Assembly: GCF_024213665.1 (NCBI RefSeq)
Contig: NZ_JANAVP010000015.1
Span: forward strand, 102,498 to 166,497
DNA from: Streptomyces sp. A3M-1-3
GTDB taxonomy: Bacteria > Actinomycetota > Actinomycetes > Streptomycetales > Streptomycetaceae
Direction: 5' to 3'
DNA: 64,000 nt
Part shown: positions 6,919-13,793 of the stretch, one piece after another
How positions within the stretch are numbered: the stretch's first letter is position 1
How the letters are laid out: every line of letters starts with the position of its first letter
Translations under genes and position numbers: made by a program
Notes under the pieces: generated by a model
The model's database searches: none
Seen by the model: only the letters and a program-made list of their open reading frames with translations
Told to the model about the DNA's origin: nothing

Positions 6919-7713
6919 CTAGGTGAGGACCAGCGCCGACAGGCGCTTGGCCGCGGCTTGCGCGTATTTCTCACTGAGCTCGATGCCGATCGCGCGGCGG
7001 CCGGCCTGCCTCGCGGCGTCGAGCGTGCTGCCGCTGCCGGCGAATGGATCGACGACTAGGCCGCCTTCGGGGCAGGCGTACTCGATCAACGGCATCAAAA
7101 TCGGCAGCGGCTTCTCGTCGGGGTGGCGGCCCTTGCCGCGCACGGACCGCACCTTGATGACGGACCGCATAAGGCGAGTGCCGTCATCCACCCATGTGCC
7201 GACGCCGATGGCCCCCATGTGCGGTGCCTGGAGTCGCGTAACGCTCTTCGCCCCACCTGTGTGCGCCCCCGTGGACGGGACTCGCGGCACGTCGTGGCAA
7301 GTGCCTGACCACGGCCCTCGGTACCAGTGCAGGGCGTGCTCGTGGACGCGGCGGAACCGGTCCCGCTGGAAGCCGGTCCCGTTGTGCTTTTCCCAGACGA
7401 CGTTGACGTCGCCCCATATCGGCTGGCCACCCTCGTCGTGGCCGACGATGTCCTGCGACAGCTTCCAGTCGGCGAACTCGTCGCGGCGGTCGAGGAACAT
7501 GCGCATCGACCCGAAGCACCACATGCTGCTCGCGACCGTGGCGGCCAGCTGCGGCCAGCCGTCGGGCCACCGGTCCCAGGCGAGGCTGGTCTCGCTGTAC
7601 GGTGGATCCGCGACGATCAGGTCGGCCTGCAGGCCGAGCGTGGGCAGGATCTCCCGCATGTCGCCGAGGTAGAGGGTGATCCTGGCGTCGTTGTCCTCCC
7701 AGTACGGCTTCAC
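6919..7713 (-). CDS. orphan phage DNA methyltransferase (beta group)
   Basis: A 264-residue amino-methyltransferase. The catalytic DPPY motif is at about residues 36-39 and the AdoMet-binding FAGSGST motif at about 223-229, an order typical of beta-class N4-cytosine or N6-adenine methylases. HPDEKPLPIL (about 197-206) precedes the AdoMet motif as usual. No restriction endonuclease lies nearby, so it is probably an orphan used for protection from host restriction or for regulation. The GTG start at 7713 overlaps the preceding TGA (GTGA). Target sequence and base cannot be told from sequence. Confidence 0.9.
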   Translation of the reverse strand: MKPYWEDNDARITLYLGDMREILPTLGLQADLIVADPPYSETSLAWDRWPDGWPQLAATVASSMWCFGSMRMFLDRRDEFADWKLSQDIVGHDEGGQPIWGDVNVVWEKHNGTGFQRDRFRRVHEHALHWYRGPWSGTCHDVPRVPSTGAHTGGAKSVTRLQAPHMGAIGVGTWVDDGTRLMRSVIKVRSVRGKGRHPDEKPLPILMPLIEYACPEGGLVVDPFAGSGSTLDAARQAGRRAIGIELSEKYAQAAAKRLSALVLT

Positions 7714-8018
7714 AGGGCACCTGCTTCGATGCCTGCTGCTGCCCCGTACAGTGCGCCGCGGATGTCGGCGACGGTCCGGCCGGCGGCCCATTCGTCGAGG
7801 GGCGTGTCGTGGTCGGCGTCGGGGCTGTCGGGGTTGATCCACAGGGTGACGCAGTCGACGGTCTCTTCGACGAGGATGGAGTCGGCGGTGTCCCATTCCG
7901 GCAGCTGTACGTCGGGTCGTCCGTAGACGGCGGCGCGGATGCAGCCTTCGGGGTCGGGGCCGTAGAGGAGGGCGAGTTCGGCGGCGCGGTGCAGGACGGT
8001 GATGAGGTCGGCGAGCAT
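7710..8018 (-). CDS. hypothetical phage protein
   Basis: A 102-residue acidic protein with no recognised motif. The ATG at 8018 shares one base with the upstream TGA (TGATG), and its stop overlaps the methylase start, so it is translationally coupled on both sides. Confidence 0.55.
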   Translation of the reverse strand: MLADLITVLHRAAELALLYGPDPEGCIRAAVYGRPDVQLPEWDTADSILVEETVDCVTLWINPDSPDADHDTPLDEWAAGRTVADIRGALYGAAAGIEAGAL

Positions 8019-8458
8019 CAGGCCACCCCCTGCTGCTGGTTGCGGGCGCCCCACGTGGTCTGGCCGGGGTCGGTGACGGCGTGGACGGGGCCGATGCCGT
8101 GCGCCTCCCACAGGGGCACGGGTATGGGCTGGGTGGGCTGGTCGTCGGGGTCGATGTCGCGCTGTCCGATGGGGGCGCTGACGGCGAGCGTGTTGTGGCG
8201 GAACGCCCGCAGTTCGAGGAGTTCGGCGGTCTGCGCGGCGAGCTGCTGGGCGTACCCGGCGGCGAGTTCCTCGGCCGTGTCGCGGGCGGCGGCGGCTTTC
8301 TGCCAGCAGCGGTACACGTCGTCGCGGTCCTCGGTGAGGCGGGCGAAGTAGTCGTCTGCTGCGGCCTGCCGGTTGAGGAGCGTGGCGTTCTCGGCGCGCA
8401 GCTGTGCCGGGCTGAGGCGGTGTCGGCCGGGGGCAAGCCACGGGATGGTGATGCTCAC
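8018..8458 (-). CDS. hypothetical phage protein, coiled-coil centre
   Basis: A 146-residue protein. Residues about 18-88 form a long Ala/Glu-rich helix (LRAENATLLNRQAAADDYFARL ... AAQTAELLELRAF) likely to be a coiled coil, followed by a Pro-rich C terminus. The GTG start at 8458 overlaps the preceding stop. Similar helical small proteins are common in Streptomyces phage early regions; function is unknown. Confidence 0.55.
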   Translation of the reverse strand: MSITIPWLAPGRHRLSPAQLRAENATLLNRQAAADDYFARLTEDRDDVYRCWQKAAAARDTAEELAAGYAQQLAAQTAELLELRAFRHNTLAVSAPIGQRDIDPDDQPTQPIPVPLWEAHGIGPVHAVTDPGQTTWGARNQQQGVA

Positions 8459-8694
8459 GACTCGCCCTCGCACTTCGTGTGCGTCTCGGCCACGGCCTGC
8501 CACGCGTCGGCCTGAGTCTTGAGCTCGTGGAGGATGTCGATGCGGGACTTCGGGATGCCGTCGGCGTTCTTGTTGTACGGGTTGATCGTCTGCTCGAAGG
8601 TGCGCTGGCGGCGGACCTTCTTGCCGCAGCCGGTGCAGGGTACGGACTTGGTGGCGGTGAGCGGCACGCGCTCGAAGCGGGTGGTGGTGTACAC
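8455..8694 (-). CDS. small zinc-ribbon-like phage protein
   Basis: A 79-residue protein with CTGCGKKVRRQRTFEQT at about residues 20-36, one Cys-x2-Cys knuckle, and a further Cys near the C terminus (HTKCEGE). The GTG start at 8694 lies two bases after the end of the frameshifted gene upstream. It may bind nucleic acid through a small zinc site; this is inferred. Confidence 0.5.
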   Translation of the reverse strand: MYTTTRFERVPLTATKSVPCTGCGKKVRRQRTFEQTINPYNKNADGIPKSRIDILHELKTQADAWQAVAETHTKCEGES

Positions 8695-8696
8695 GG

Positions 8697-8890
8697 TCAG
8701 TCCCCCAGGTGGGTGTCGTTGTCGCGGATGTCGCGCCAGGCGGCGCGTCGGCAGGGGTTGGTCTCGGCGGCGATGCGCTTGGTGATGCGGGCATACCGGC
8801 GGCGGGCTGCGATGCGGTCGCTGATGCGCTGGCCGTAGATGGCGAGGATCGGGCGGCGGCGACGATGACGCCGATGGCGAGCCCGGTCAT
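8697..8890 (-). pseudogene. small phage membrane protein with apparent frameshift
   Basis: The ATG at 8890 overlaps the preceding stop (ATGA) and begins a hydrophobic stretch MTGLAIGVIVAAA. That frame then turns into Ser/Pro-rich shadow sequence. The neighbouring frame continues sensibly (PILAIYGQRISDRIAARRRYARITKR ... HLGD) and stops 2 bases before the next start. Adding one C to the CCC run at 8851-8853 joins them into one 64-residue protein with a single membrane span and a basic tail. This is either an assembly error or a recent lesion. Confidence 0.6.
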
Positions 8891-9216
8891 GCGATGACCC
8901 ACCTGTCGAGGTCGTCGAGCTGCCGTTCGCGGATGGCGAGCTTGGTGCGGAGTTCGGCGATCTCGGCGTTGCGCTTGCGCAGTTGCTCGATGAGCCAGGG
9001 CACGTCCTCACGGGCGCGGGCGATGAACTCGGCCAGCTCCGCGCCGTAGTCCGCGACCTCGGCGACCAGCCCGGCCAGCGGGTTGTCCGTCGGGTAGCTG
9101 ATGACCCAGCGCTCCGGGGTGTGCTCCCCGTCCCCGTCAGCCCAGGAGACGGACCACGGGCCCTCGTACAACTGCGGGATGCGGGCCGCGATCTCGGCGA
9201 GACGGTCGTCAGTCAT
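8887..9216 (-). CDS. hypothetical phage protein, coiled coil
   Basis: A 109-residue protein. The N-terminal half carries a Trp-rich patch (LYEGPWSVSWADGDGEHTPERWVISY), and residues 56-105 form a long charged helix (IEQLRKRNAEIAELRTKLAIRERQLDDLDRW), a probable coiled coil. It overlaps the preceding gene by 8 bases (ATGACTGA). No known family. Confidence 0.55.
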   Translation of the reverse strand: MTDDRLAEIAARIPQLYEGPWSVSWADGDGEHTPERWVISYPTDNPLAGLVAEVADYGAELAEFIARAREDVPWLIEQLRKRNAEIAELRTKLAIRERQLDDLDRWVIA

Positions 9217-9574
9217 CGCTGCCGCCCCGGATCGTGTCCTTGACGATGTCCAGCGCGTAGCACCAGATCCACGAGTCGCCGTCGACGTACAGGCGCGGGA
9301 AGTCCCAGATGTTCTGGCCGTCGTCGCCCGTGTACCGCACCTTGTCGACCGACAGGCCAGGCATCTCCACCTCGATGGCCTGGCCGTTCGGCCGGCTCTG
9401 GCTGTGAAGGGCGTACCCGAACCGGCCGCCGTCGTCGAGGCCGGGCTGCCGCATCTCGACAACGGTGACGCCCATGTCGCGAAGGTCGGCGACGAACTGC
9501 CGCATGCACGCGTCCGCGTTGGCGGCGGTAGCAGCGGCAACCGGGCCGCTGCCGGGGTTGATGAAGATGGTCAC
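9209..9574 (-). CDS. hypothetical phage protein
   Basis: A 121-residue protein with an early helix (ACMRQFVADLRDMGVTVVEM) and then strand-rich sequence ending WDFPRLYVDGDSWIWCYALDIV. The GTG start at 9574 overlaps the stop of a 44-residue gene upstream (GTGA). No family is recognised. Confidence 0.55.
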   Translation of the reverse strand: MTIFINPGSGPVAAATAANADACMRQFVADLRDMGVTVVEMRQPGLDDGGRFGYALHSQSRPNGQAIEVEMPGLSVDKVRYTGDDGQNIWDFPRLYVDGDSWIWCYALDIVKDTIRGGSDD

Positions 9575-9705
9575 GAGGGGTTCCCCCAGTTCCAGAGTCG
9601 GTGGCCGAGCCAGATGGACCCGGCGATGTAGGCGAAGAGGGCGGCGATGTGGCGGCCGGTGAGGCGGTAGTGCACGAAGCAGGCGAGGCGGGTCCCGAAG
9701 CTCAC
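9571..9705 (-). CDS. 44-residue phage membrane peptide
   Basis: A very short gene with GTG at 9705 overlapping the preceding TGA and its own TGA at 9571-9573 overlapping the next GTG, so both ends show the GTGA coupling used throughout this operon. The product contains a hydrophobic segment HIAALFAYIAGSIWLGH followed by RLWNWGNPS. It is probably a small single-span membrane protein. The double overlap is the main evidence that it is real. Confidence 0.55.
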   Translation of the reverse strand: MSFGTRLACFVHYRLTGRHIAALFAYIAGSIWLGHRLWNWGNPS

Positions 9706-10094
9706 CGGGCCACCGCCTGGGCGAGGCGGGCGAAGAACCCGCGGCGGACAGCGGCCGGGACCATCGGCACGGGCGCGGGCTTCGCCGCCGCTGTGCGGGC
9801 CGTGTACTGCTCCAGCGACTCCGCATACCCGGCCGCCAGATCCACGGCGAGCGGCGACTCAGCCGCCAACACCGCCGCCCGCAGCCCAGCCGGCACGCCG
9901 ACCGTGACCGGGATCAGCGGCCCGTGGTCGCGGTACACGTCCGGCAGCGGCACGAGGGTGGCGCACTCGCCGCCGCGCATCAGCGGCTCACCCGCCTCAG
10001 TCCACTCGCCCGTCCAGGACCACTCGACACCGACCACATCCACGTAGGTGCGGTCCAGGTCGAACTCGGTGCCGTCGTGTAGGTAGGCGGTCAT
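9702..10094 (-). CDS. hypothetical phage protein
   Basis: A 130-residue protein. The N-terminal half is strand-rich (YLHDGTEFDLDRTYVDVVGVEWSWTGEW) and the C-terminal half helical, ending with a basic segment RRGFFARLAQAVAR. The frame overlaps the upstream gene by ATGA. Function is unknown. Confidence 0.55.
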   Translation of the reverse strand: MTAYLHDGTEFDLDRTYVDVVGVEWSWTGEWTEAGEPLMRGGECATLVPLPDVYRDHGPLIPVTVGVPAGLRAAVLAAESPLAVDLAAGYAESLEQYTARTAAAKPAPVPMVPAAVRRGFFARLAQAVAR

Positions 10095-10393
10095 GACGCG
10101 GCCTCGGCTTCCGCCTTCAGCCGGGCGATCTCCTCGCGGGCCGCGGCCAGTTCGTCAGCGGCGGTGCGCTCCCCCTCCACTCGGGCGGCGATGCCGTCCC
10201 GCCAGGCCTGTACTCCAGCCAGCACCTTGTCGGCGATGGCGAGTTGCTCGTCGGGCGTCGTGTTTAGCCGGAAGAGGACGGTGATGTCGGACCCCCGGTG
10301 CTCGCCCTCGGGGTAGATCCTGAGCGACGGGTCCGGCTGGAAGCCTGCGTCGACGTAGGCGGTCTCGGTCCAGAACGTCGTGGCGCGCATCAT
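10091..10393 (-). CDS. hypothetical phage protein
   Basis: A 100-residue protein starting MMRATTFWTETAYVDAGF, with a C-terminal charged helix (ADELAAAREEIARLKAEAEAA) that looks like a coiled coil. Of two adjacent ATGs at 10393 and 10390, the first gives the ATGA overlap seen elsewhere in the operon. No family is recognised. Confidence 0.5.
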   Translation of the reverse strand: MMRATTFWTETAYVDAGFQPDPSLRIYPEGEHRGSDITVLFRLNTTPDEQLAIADKVLAGVQAWRDGIAARVEGERTAADELAAAREEIARLKAEAEAAS

Positions 10394-10728
10394 CGGGTGC
10401 CTCCGGGCTGTCCGTAGTCGCGGTTGCGCAGGTCGGGGTCGATGTCGAAGAACTCGTGCCACTGCACCCAGTGCTCCGGCGACGGCTTGGCGCCGCGTTC
10501 GGCGAGGTGCTGCTCGGCGTGGGCGCGAAGCTCCGCCAGCTGCTGCTCCAGGTCCGGGGCGGTCTGCGCCTCAACGACGGCCAGGGGCACGTCCAGGCGG
10601 TCGATCGCCATCGGCTCGCAGCGGACGCACGTCACGTCGTCGCAGTCGTCGGCGTGCAGCTCCGGGATGAACGGGTTCGCGGTCAGGGCCGAGAGGTGCG
10701 CCCACATCGGGTTCGTCGGCGTGGCCAT
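10390..10728 (-). CDS. hypothetical phage protein with Cys pair
   Basis: A 112-residue protein with DDCDDVTCVRCEPM at about residues 27-40, three closely spaced Cys that could form part of a metal site, and a helical middle. GGAGG lies before the ATG at 10728, which shares a base with the preceding TGA. No family is recognised. Confidence 0.5.
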   Translation of the reverse strand: MATPTNPMWAHLSALTANPFIPELHADDCDDVTCVRCEPMAIDRLDVPLAVVEAQTAPDLEQQLAELRAHAEQHLAERGAKPSPEHWVQWHEFFDIDPDLRNRDYGQPGGTR

Positions 10729-11153
10729 CACTCGGCCTCCGTCCATGCGCTGTAGCGGACGGTGCGCTGCATCAGGGCGGCGGTCGGCCACATGTCGCGG
10801 TAGCGGGCCAGCCGCTGCTCGGCTGCGGCGCGGTCGGGCGTCGGGACCAGCACGTCGCCGTCCGGGGCCTGCACCCCGAACTCGACGGCCGTCTCCGGCT
10901 GCCCGGCGTCGGCGGTGCCGCCCGAGACGGCGGTCAGCTCGGCGCGCAGCCGCTCGACCTCAGCCTCAAGTCGCTCGATCTTGCTGGGCTTGCGGGGCTG
11001 TACGGTCTCGCCCATGTCCACGCGGTGGGCGCGGTGGGCGTCCTCCTGCTCGCGGACGGTTCCAGCGATGGACCTGTACTCGCCGCACTGGCAGAAGATG
11101 GCCAAGCCGTTGCGCCCGTATCCGCGACGGGCAAGGTGCTTCCGGGCGCTCAT
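10728..11153 (-). CDS. hypothetical phage protein, coiled coil
   Basis: A 141-residue protein. It has a basic N terminus with CQCG (residues 21-24), a charged helix at 57-77 (SKIERLEAEVERLRAELTAV) and a C-terminal helical region. It is coupled by ATGA to the antirepressor-like gene upstream. Function is unknown. Confidence 0.5.
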   Translation of the reverse strand: MSARKHLARRGYGRNGLAIFCQCGEYRSIAGTVREQEDAHRAHRVDMGETVQPRKPSKIERLEAEVERLRAELTAVSGGTADAGQPETAVEFGVQAPDGDVLVPTPDRAAAEQRLARYRDMWPTAALMQRTVRYSAWTEAE

Positions 11154-11989
11154 GCCGCACCGCCCAGCTGCTGCTGTGCCGGATAGCGGTCGGCGTAGAA
11201 CTCGCTCCACACCTTGTCGAACAGCGGCCGGTCGGCCTCCGTGTACGACTTCACCGACCGCTCACGGCCATCGACCAGACCGAACGAGTCCTTCGGCTTC
11301 TCCCCGTGCTGCATCTCGTACCCAAGCGACACACGCCGGCCGAACGAAGAGCGCACCGAGCGGCGCTCGTCCGTCGTCAGGCCGCGGTCCTTCAGGTACG
11401 TCTCGACCAGCAGCGCCCGGTCCTCCGGGGCGATCTCAGCAACCTCGCCGGTCGCCTCCGCGTAGTGGTGCAGCTGCCGGGACCGCTTCCACTTCGGGTC
11501 CACGCTGTCGTCCATCGCGGCAATCAGCTGGACCAGACCCAGCGCCCGACGGATCCGACGCTCCTCGATCTGCTGCTGCAAGGCGTCGAGCTGGTCGTCC
11601 GAGGCGCGCTCACTGATCACGCCGCCGCGGGTCCAGTAGGCCTCGATCGCATCCGCAGTCTCGTTCTGGAACGCGACGAGCGTCGGGCGGGTCTCGGCCT
11701 TGACGCGGTTCTCGTTGACCGTGGCGAGCAGCATCAGGAAGGTGCGGACCGGGGCGAGCGAGTGGATGCGCGCCTGGGTGTCGCCGGGGATCTGCATGGT
11801 GCTCTGCACCACGGAGGCCCACGAGCGGGTCTTGAGCTTCTCGTACTGGTTCTTCCAGTCGAGTCCCAGTGCTTCGACGGCCGGACGGAGGATGACGTGC
11901 GGCTGGCCGTCGACCAGAGTCGTGTGGAGTGAGCCAGCGGAGAGGTCGAGCTGTACGACCTCGCGGGGCTCAGTGGATGATGAAGGCAC
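11150..11989 (-). CDS. P22-type antirepressor N-terminal domain protein
   Basis: This 279-residue protein has an N-terminal P22_AR_N-like domain (about residues 10-120: VQLDLSAGSLHTTLVDGQPHVILRPAVEALGLDWKNQYEKL ... FLMLLATVNENRVK), as in P22 Ant and many phage KilA/Bro-like regulators. The C-terminal half is unassigned. Such proteins bind and inactivate the prophage repressor or act as early regulators. Its place two genes downstream of the divergent repressor switch fits that role, but antirepressor activity is not provable from sequence. Confidence 0.85.
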   Translation of the reverse strand: MPSSSTEPREVVQLDLSAGSLHTTLVDGQPHVILRPAVEALGLDWKNQYEKLKTRSWASVVQSTMQIPGDTQARIHSLAPVRTFLMLLATVNENRVKAETRPTLVAFQNETADAIEAYWTRGGVISERASDDQLDALQQQIEERRIRRALGLVQLIAAMDDSVDPKWKRSRQLHHYAEATGEVAEIAPEDRALLVETYLKDRGLTTDERRSVRSSFGRRVSLGYEMQHGEKPKDSFGLVDGRERSVKSYTEADRPLFDKVWSEFYADRYPAQQQLGGAA

Positions 11990-12076
11990 GATCTGCCTCG
12001 TCTCTGTGGATGGTGAGTGGTGGATCGAGGGCCGTCCGTCGGTGTGTGAGAGCCCGGCGGCGGCCCGTTTGCCGCT

Positions 12077-12400
12077 CTAGGCGGCGACTGCGGCGGCGTA
12101 CTTGTGGGGTGTGAGCTCCCCGCTGGCCTGCACCCAACGGATGTGGGCGGCCGTCATGCGGGGGGACTTGCCGACGTAGGTGAACGGGATACGTCGGGCC
12201 TGGATGGCTTCGACCACCCAGTTCTCGGTCTTGCCGAGCAGCCGCGCGGCCTCGTCGGGCGGGTAGCACTTCAGCTCGGGGTCAATGACCCGCGTCTGTC
12301 GGGCGAGCGCCTCGACCGCGACGGTGAGTCGCTCGATGAGCGCGGCGTCGATGGCGGGCGGGGTCTCGGTGGGGGTGTTGGCCAGGTCATTCCTGGTCAC
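12077..12400 (-). CDS. excisionase-like helix-turn-helix protein
   Basis: A 107-residue protein. Residues about 46-88 match the MerR/Xis-type HTH_17 pattern (YPPDEAARLLGKTENWVVEAIQARRIPFTYVGKSPRMTAAHIRWV). Such proteins serve as phage recombination directionality factors, so it could be the excision partner of the integrase at 13794; it could also be another regulator. The GTG start at 12400 overlaps the end of the upstream XRE gene by 14 bases. Confidence 0.7.
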   Translation of the reverse strand: MTRNDLANTPTETPPAIDAALIERLTVAVEALARQTRVIDPELKCYPPDEAARLLGKTENWVVEAIQARRIPFTYVGKSPRMTAAHIRWVQASGELTPHKYAAAVAA

Positions 12401-12602
12401 GGGGCTTCTCCCTTGTTATGGCTGCGATGGGGACGTGCAGCTCCTCGGCGATTCGGGTGAGGGTTTTGGGCCCTGCTCCCTGCTTTTCGGTCTCCACGTG
12501 GGAGAGGTAGCCCGGGTCTCTGCCGATGAGGTGCGCGAGCCTTCTCAGGCTTAGTCCGCGTGCCTCACGGATGGACCTGATCGCGGCTCCGTTCGGTGTC
12601 AC
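12387..12602 (-). CDS. XRE-family Cro-like regulator
   Basis: A 71-residue helix-turn-helix protein (IRSIREARGLSLRRLAHLIGRDPGYLSHVETEKQGAGPKTLTRIAEEL) made of little more than the HTH domain. It is divergent from the longer repressor at 12849 and first in the leftward early operon, the position of Cro. The frame extends upstream to 12638, but the GTG at 12602 is preferred because TACTTT lies 7 bases upstream and no Shine-Dalgarno is present, which suggests a leaderless mRNA. Cro function is inferred from position. Confidence 0.75.
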   Translation of the reverse strand: MTPNGAAIRSIREARGLSLRRLAHLIGRDPGYLSHVETEKQGAGPKTLTRIAEELHVPIAAITREKPRDQE

Positions 12603-12848
12603 GACACCTAAAGTAGGCCCGCTGCTCCGGGTTCGCAAGGTGTTTTACCGGAATCTCTGGGTGTTGAGCCGCATTTTTTAGGTGCTGATGGGTGCACTGC
12701 ATGCCAGGAGACAGGCGTGAAGGAGGCATCGCGTGCGCCGGGAGGCGCTTAGAGAGGCAACAAAAGTGCGCCCCGTGCGCCGATCAATACAGGTCGTTTA
12801 GGGGTCCCGATGGGTGCGTGTTGCCAGGTGCTGAGGCATGATGAACCC
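12603..12848. promoter_or_regulatory. prophage immunity control region
   Basis: A 246-bp divergent region between the Cro-like and repressor genes. Two direct repeats about 32 bp long begin TTTAGG, contain GATGGGTGC and end TGCCAGG (12677-12708 and 12797-12828). An inverted ACTTTAGGT lies at 12605-12613. The same TTTAGG and GGGTGC words recur at 1451-1503. These are candidate operators for the two XRE proteins; assignment to one or the other is not possible from sequence. Confidence 0.5.
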
Positions 12849-13388
12849 ATGGGTAGGGACTGGGCGCGCCTCGCCAAGGCCATCGAGGCAGCGCGTGACA
12901 CCAAGGGATGGACGCAAGTAGCGCTGGCCGAAGCGGCCGGCGTCAGCGAGTCGACGGTGCAGAACCTCGAGTCGGGCAAGGGCCGTAAGCGCATGCCCAG
13001 CTCGCTCCCCAAAGTGGAGCGAGCACTGGGCTGGCGCCCCGGGTCGGGCGAGGCTGTCCTCGCCGGCGGCGACCCTTCCCTCCATGAGCCGCAGACTCAT
13101 TCGGGCTCGGCGAAGCTCCGGGCGGTAGCCGGCACGTCAGCCAGCGGGGAGGTGTCGGCGGCCGAACTCCCCCTGCGCATCGTGCAGGAGCTGGCGGATG
13201 GGCCACTTCTGGACACCACCGTCATGGACTTGACGCCCCTCGGCTCCGATGCCCGCATGATCGTGGTAGTGAAGGGGACGCCGGACGCCTCCCCTGAGCA
13301 GATCCGCAAGGATCTGCTGGCCTGGGCGAAGGCGCAGCGCCTGCTACAGAGCATGGGCGACGACGGTTCGTCAGAGATCGCCAACTAG
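12849..13388 (+). CDS. XRE-family prophage repressor
   Basis: A 179-residue protein with an N-terminal Cro/CI-type HTH (about residues 6-62: LAKAIEAARDTKGWTQVALAEAAGVSESTVQNLESG) and a C-terminal region of unknown fold that may mediate oligomerisation. There is no LexA-type Ala-Gly/Ser-Lys peptidase signature, so the protein may be inactivated by the antirepressor-like product and not by RecA. Met14 of the longer frame (12849) is chosen. CATGAT ends 6 bases upstream and there is no Shine-Dalgarno, which suggests a leaderless transcript. Confidence 0.75.
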   Translation: MGRDWARLAKAIEAARDTKGWTQVALAEAAGVSESTVQNLESGKGRKRMPSSLPKVERALGWRPGSGEAVLAGGDPSLHEPQTHSGSAKLRAVAGTSASGEVSAAELPLRIVQELADGPLLDTTVMDLTPLGSDARMIVVVKGTPDASPEQIRKDLLAWAKAQRLLQSMGDDGSSEIAN

Positions 13389-13502
13389 GTTTCACAATTT
13401 GTTCATCGAGTCACTTCAACCCCTCCTCATGTCACCCATTGGTGTGGTCTGATGACTGAATACCGACGAGCGGGCCACACTCGGATGGTTTTTGGGGGAC
13501 CA

Positions 13503-13718
13503 ATGCGAGTTCTGGTTCTTCGTGTCAAGGGCATGCCGCACAACGTCGGCATGTGGGTACATGATGATCCCGATCAGTTCGTCATCATCATCGACGAGGA
13601 TCTGATCACGGAAGACGGCGCCAAGCTGCTCCAGGCAGCGTGCAACCTGGTCGTACATCACTGGCAGCGGTTGCCCACCGTTACGGATCGCGCGCGTCTG
13701 CGCCTCCACACTGGGTGA
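13503..13718 (+). CDS. small conserved-looking protein between repressor and integrase
   Basis: A 71-residue protein (MRVLVLRVKGMPHNVGMWV...) with an N-terminal strand pair and a C-terminal helix (DGAKLLQAACNLVVHHW). The ATG at 13503 has GGGGGA 4 bases upstream, which decides it over an earlier in-frame ATG at 13452. Proteins of this kind are often seen next to repressors in Streptomyces integrated elements, from memory. Function is unknown. Confidence 0.6.
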   Translation: MRVLVLRVKGMPHNVGMWVHDDPDQFVIIIDEDLITEDGAKLLQAACNLVVHHWQRLPTVTDRARLRLHTG

Positions 13719-13793
13719 CACATTCAGATGCCGTCCGAGCCGACAACCCCCATAGGTCGGCCGGGTACGGCAGCTCTGCAGGCGAGGTGAGCA

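Noticed and set aside
8697..8890. Programmed ribosomal frameshifting in the small phage gene
   Set aside because: There is no slippery heptamer or downstream structure; a missing base in a C run is simpler.
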